A stretch of 64,000 bases of DNA, from NCBI GenBank assembly GCA_031556375.1, contig JAVBTA010000024.1, positions 1 to 64,000 on the forward strand. The letters run 5' to 3'. This DNA comes from BNXB01 sp031556375. GTDB lineage: Bacteria > Bacteroidota > Bacteroidia > Bacteroidales > Azobacteroidaceae. The notes below the pieces were generated by a model. The model saw nothing but the letters and a program-made list of their open reading frames with translations, had not been told where the DNA came from and made no database searches. Positions 62,925 to 64,000 of the stretch are shown in pieces; the first letter of the stretch is position 1, and each line of letters begins with the position of its first letter. The position numbers and the translations under genes are program-made.

Positions 62925-63961
62925 TTTAACGTTTTCAAGGTTTCTATTAACATTTGGTTCTCTGCCTTAGTTCCAACGGTAATTCGAATACAATTATTGC
63001 ATAAAGTTACATTATTCCTGTTTCTGACGATGATTCCCCGGTCAACCAGAAATTGATAGGTGGCATTTGCATCTTTTGTCTTTACCAACAGGAAATTAGC
63101 ATCGGAAGGATAAATTTTTTCCACACATATCAGTTTATTCAATTCTCTCAGAAGATGTTCCCGTTCCTGCAGTATCATTGCTATCCAGTTTTTAATCTTC
63201 GGATAATCGTTTAAGATATTCAACGCGTATTTTTGAGTCAATATATTGATATTATACGGGTATTTTACTTTGTTGAACAGATCAATGATTTCTTCGGATG
63301 CAAAAGCCATTCCGAGTCTGACTCCGGCACTGGCCCAGGCTTTTGAAAATGTCTGCAAGACAATCAGGTTGGGGTATTTATTCAAACTCTTCAACAGGGA
63401 AGCTCGGCTTGAGAAATCAATATATGCTTCGTCTACGATCACGATTCCGTCGAATTGTTCGATTGTTTGTAATATTTCAGTCTCATTCAGGGAATTTCCG
63501 GTCGGATTATTAGGAGAACACAAAAAAATCAGTTTGGTATTTTTGTCACACGCTTTTAACAGTTCAGATGCTTCAAAGTCAAAATTTTCATTGAGAGTGA
63601 CTTCCCTGTATTCTACATTATTTGTTTGTGCTGCAACTTTATACATCCCGTAAGTAGGATCCAGGGCAACAATATTATCTCTTCCCGGTTCACAGAATAT
63701 CCTTATAACCAGGTCAATTGGTTCATCGCTTCCGTTTCCGAGCATAATCTGCTCTTTTCTGACACTTTTTTGTGTGGCGAGGAGTTCTTTCAGGGGCCAT
63801 TGTTTTGGATCAGGATAGCGGTCGTACGGAGTATTAAATGGATTCTCGTTTGCATCCAGGAAAACCGAAGCATCTCCGTGAAACTCATCTCTTGCAGAGG
63901 AGTAGGGTTTCAGGTACCATATATTCTTTCTAACCAGTTGCTCTAAATCGATTGTTTTCAT
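62921..63961 (-). CDS. hisC: Histidinol-phosphate aminotransferase
   Basis: This 346-residue PLP enzyme forms histidinol phosphate from imidazole-acetol phosphate. Family blocks are FLDANENPFNTPYDRYPDP, MLGNGSDEPIDLVIRIF, LIFLCSPNNPTGNSLNETE and VIVDEAYIDFSSR. The PLP-binding lysine is in QTFSKAWASAGVRLG, and the C-terminal arginine block is CIRITVGTKAENQ. The gene overlaps hisB by 4 nt. Upstream his genes, if any, lie beyond the right edge. Confidence 0.97.
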   Translation of the reverse strand: MKTIDLEQLVRKNIWYLKPYSSARDEFHGDASVFLDANENPFNTPYDRYPDPKQWPLKELLATQKSVRKEQIMLGNGSDEPIDLVIRIFCEPGRDNIVALDPTYGMYKVAAQTNNVEYREVTLNENFDFEASELLKACDKNTKLIFLCSPNNPTGNSLNETEILQTIEQFDGIVIVDEAYIDFSSRASLLKSLNKYPNLIVLQTFSKAWASAGVRLGMAFASEEIIDLFNKVKYPYNINILTQKYALNILNDYPKIKNWIAMILQEREHLLRELNKLICVEKIYPSDANFLLVKTKDANATYQFLVDRGIIVRNRNNVTLCNNCIRITVGTKAENQMLIETLKTLK

Positions 63962-64000
63962 TTTTTATTCATTTTAATTGTCATAATGTTTGCCATTAGA
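63962..64000. other. Right-edge flank of hisC
   Basis: Only 39 bp lie upstream of hisC in the window. On the minus strand one frame ends in a TGA that overlaps the hisC ATG by 4 nt, as would be expected for a coupled upstream gene. The few visible residues are not enough to recognise HisD. Confidence 0.25.

Noticed and set aside
63962..64000. End of hisD upstream of hisC
   Set aside because: A coupled stop codon is present, but the dozen visible residues do not resemble the HisD C-terminus that I know.
1..64000. CRISPR arrays, tRNA or rRNA genes
   Set aside because: No regularly spaced repeats, cloverleaf-like segments or rRNA signatures were seen on either strand by eye.

Overview
The window comes from a bacterium of the order Bacteroidales. 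The evidence is three SusC/SusD pairs, a hybrid two-component regulator and an ECF sigma/FecR pair guarding a polysaccharide utilization locus (PUL). Many lipoproteins also have LxxC-type boxes, and several genes follow promoters of the Bacteroides type (TTTG, 19-20 bp, TAnnTTTG). I saw no tRNA, rRNA or CRISPR array. I cannot name the species.

Layout. (1) 1-4.3 kb: a broken SusC gene and an intact SusD, the end of a PUL that continues to the left. (2) 4.4-15.1 kb, minus strand: an ECF sigma factor, FecR anti-sigma factor, SusC, SusD, a discoidin-type lipoprotein and an M60-like metallopeptidase. This looks like a mucin or host-glycoprotein locus, and the peptidase has its own promoter. (3) 15.2-21.8 kb, minus: a five-gene efflux operon of TetR, TolC, membrane-fusion protein, RND pump and a PII-like protein. 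(4) 22.3-25.9 kb: an island made of mobile-element debris (5'-truncated group II intron, N-terminally truncated MobV relaxase) around an intact operon of two DUF488 genes and a dual-OB-like gene. This is the best candidate here for a poorly described system. (5) 25.9-29.2 kb: a tricorn-like S41 protease. (6) 29.4-53.4 kb: a large PUL for a uronic-acid polysaccharide. It holds an alginate-lyase-family lyase, GH2, HTCS regulator, GH88, SusC, SusD, two lipoproteins, a BNR propeller fused to a heparinase II/III lyase, a PL8 lyase and a second heparinase II/III lyase. (7) 53.5-61.8 kb: an NlpE-like lipoprotein, a frameshifted small lipoprotein, an NtrC-type regulator with its TPR sensor kinase, an exported MsrA, a DNA-binding regulator, a SPOR lipoprotein and a lipocalin-like lipoprotein. 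(8) 61.8-64 kb: hisB and hisC, translationally coupled and continuing off the right edge.

How the genes work together. In the large PUL the surface lyases should cut the polymer by beta-elimination. SusC/SusD and the two lipoproteins should bind and import the fragments. GH88 should remove the terminal unsaturated uronic acid and GH2 the next sugar, and the HTCS should sense a fragment and switch the locus on. A 15-bp perfect inverted repeat between the HTCS gene and GH88 is a likely control site. No sulfatase gene is present in this stretch, so a non-sulfated polymer is more likely than a sulfated one.

Gene identities rest on motif recognition from the translated sequence. No database search was run, and promoter and hairpin calls were made by eye.
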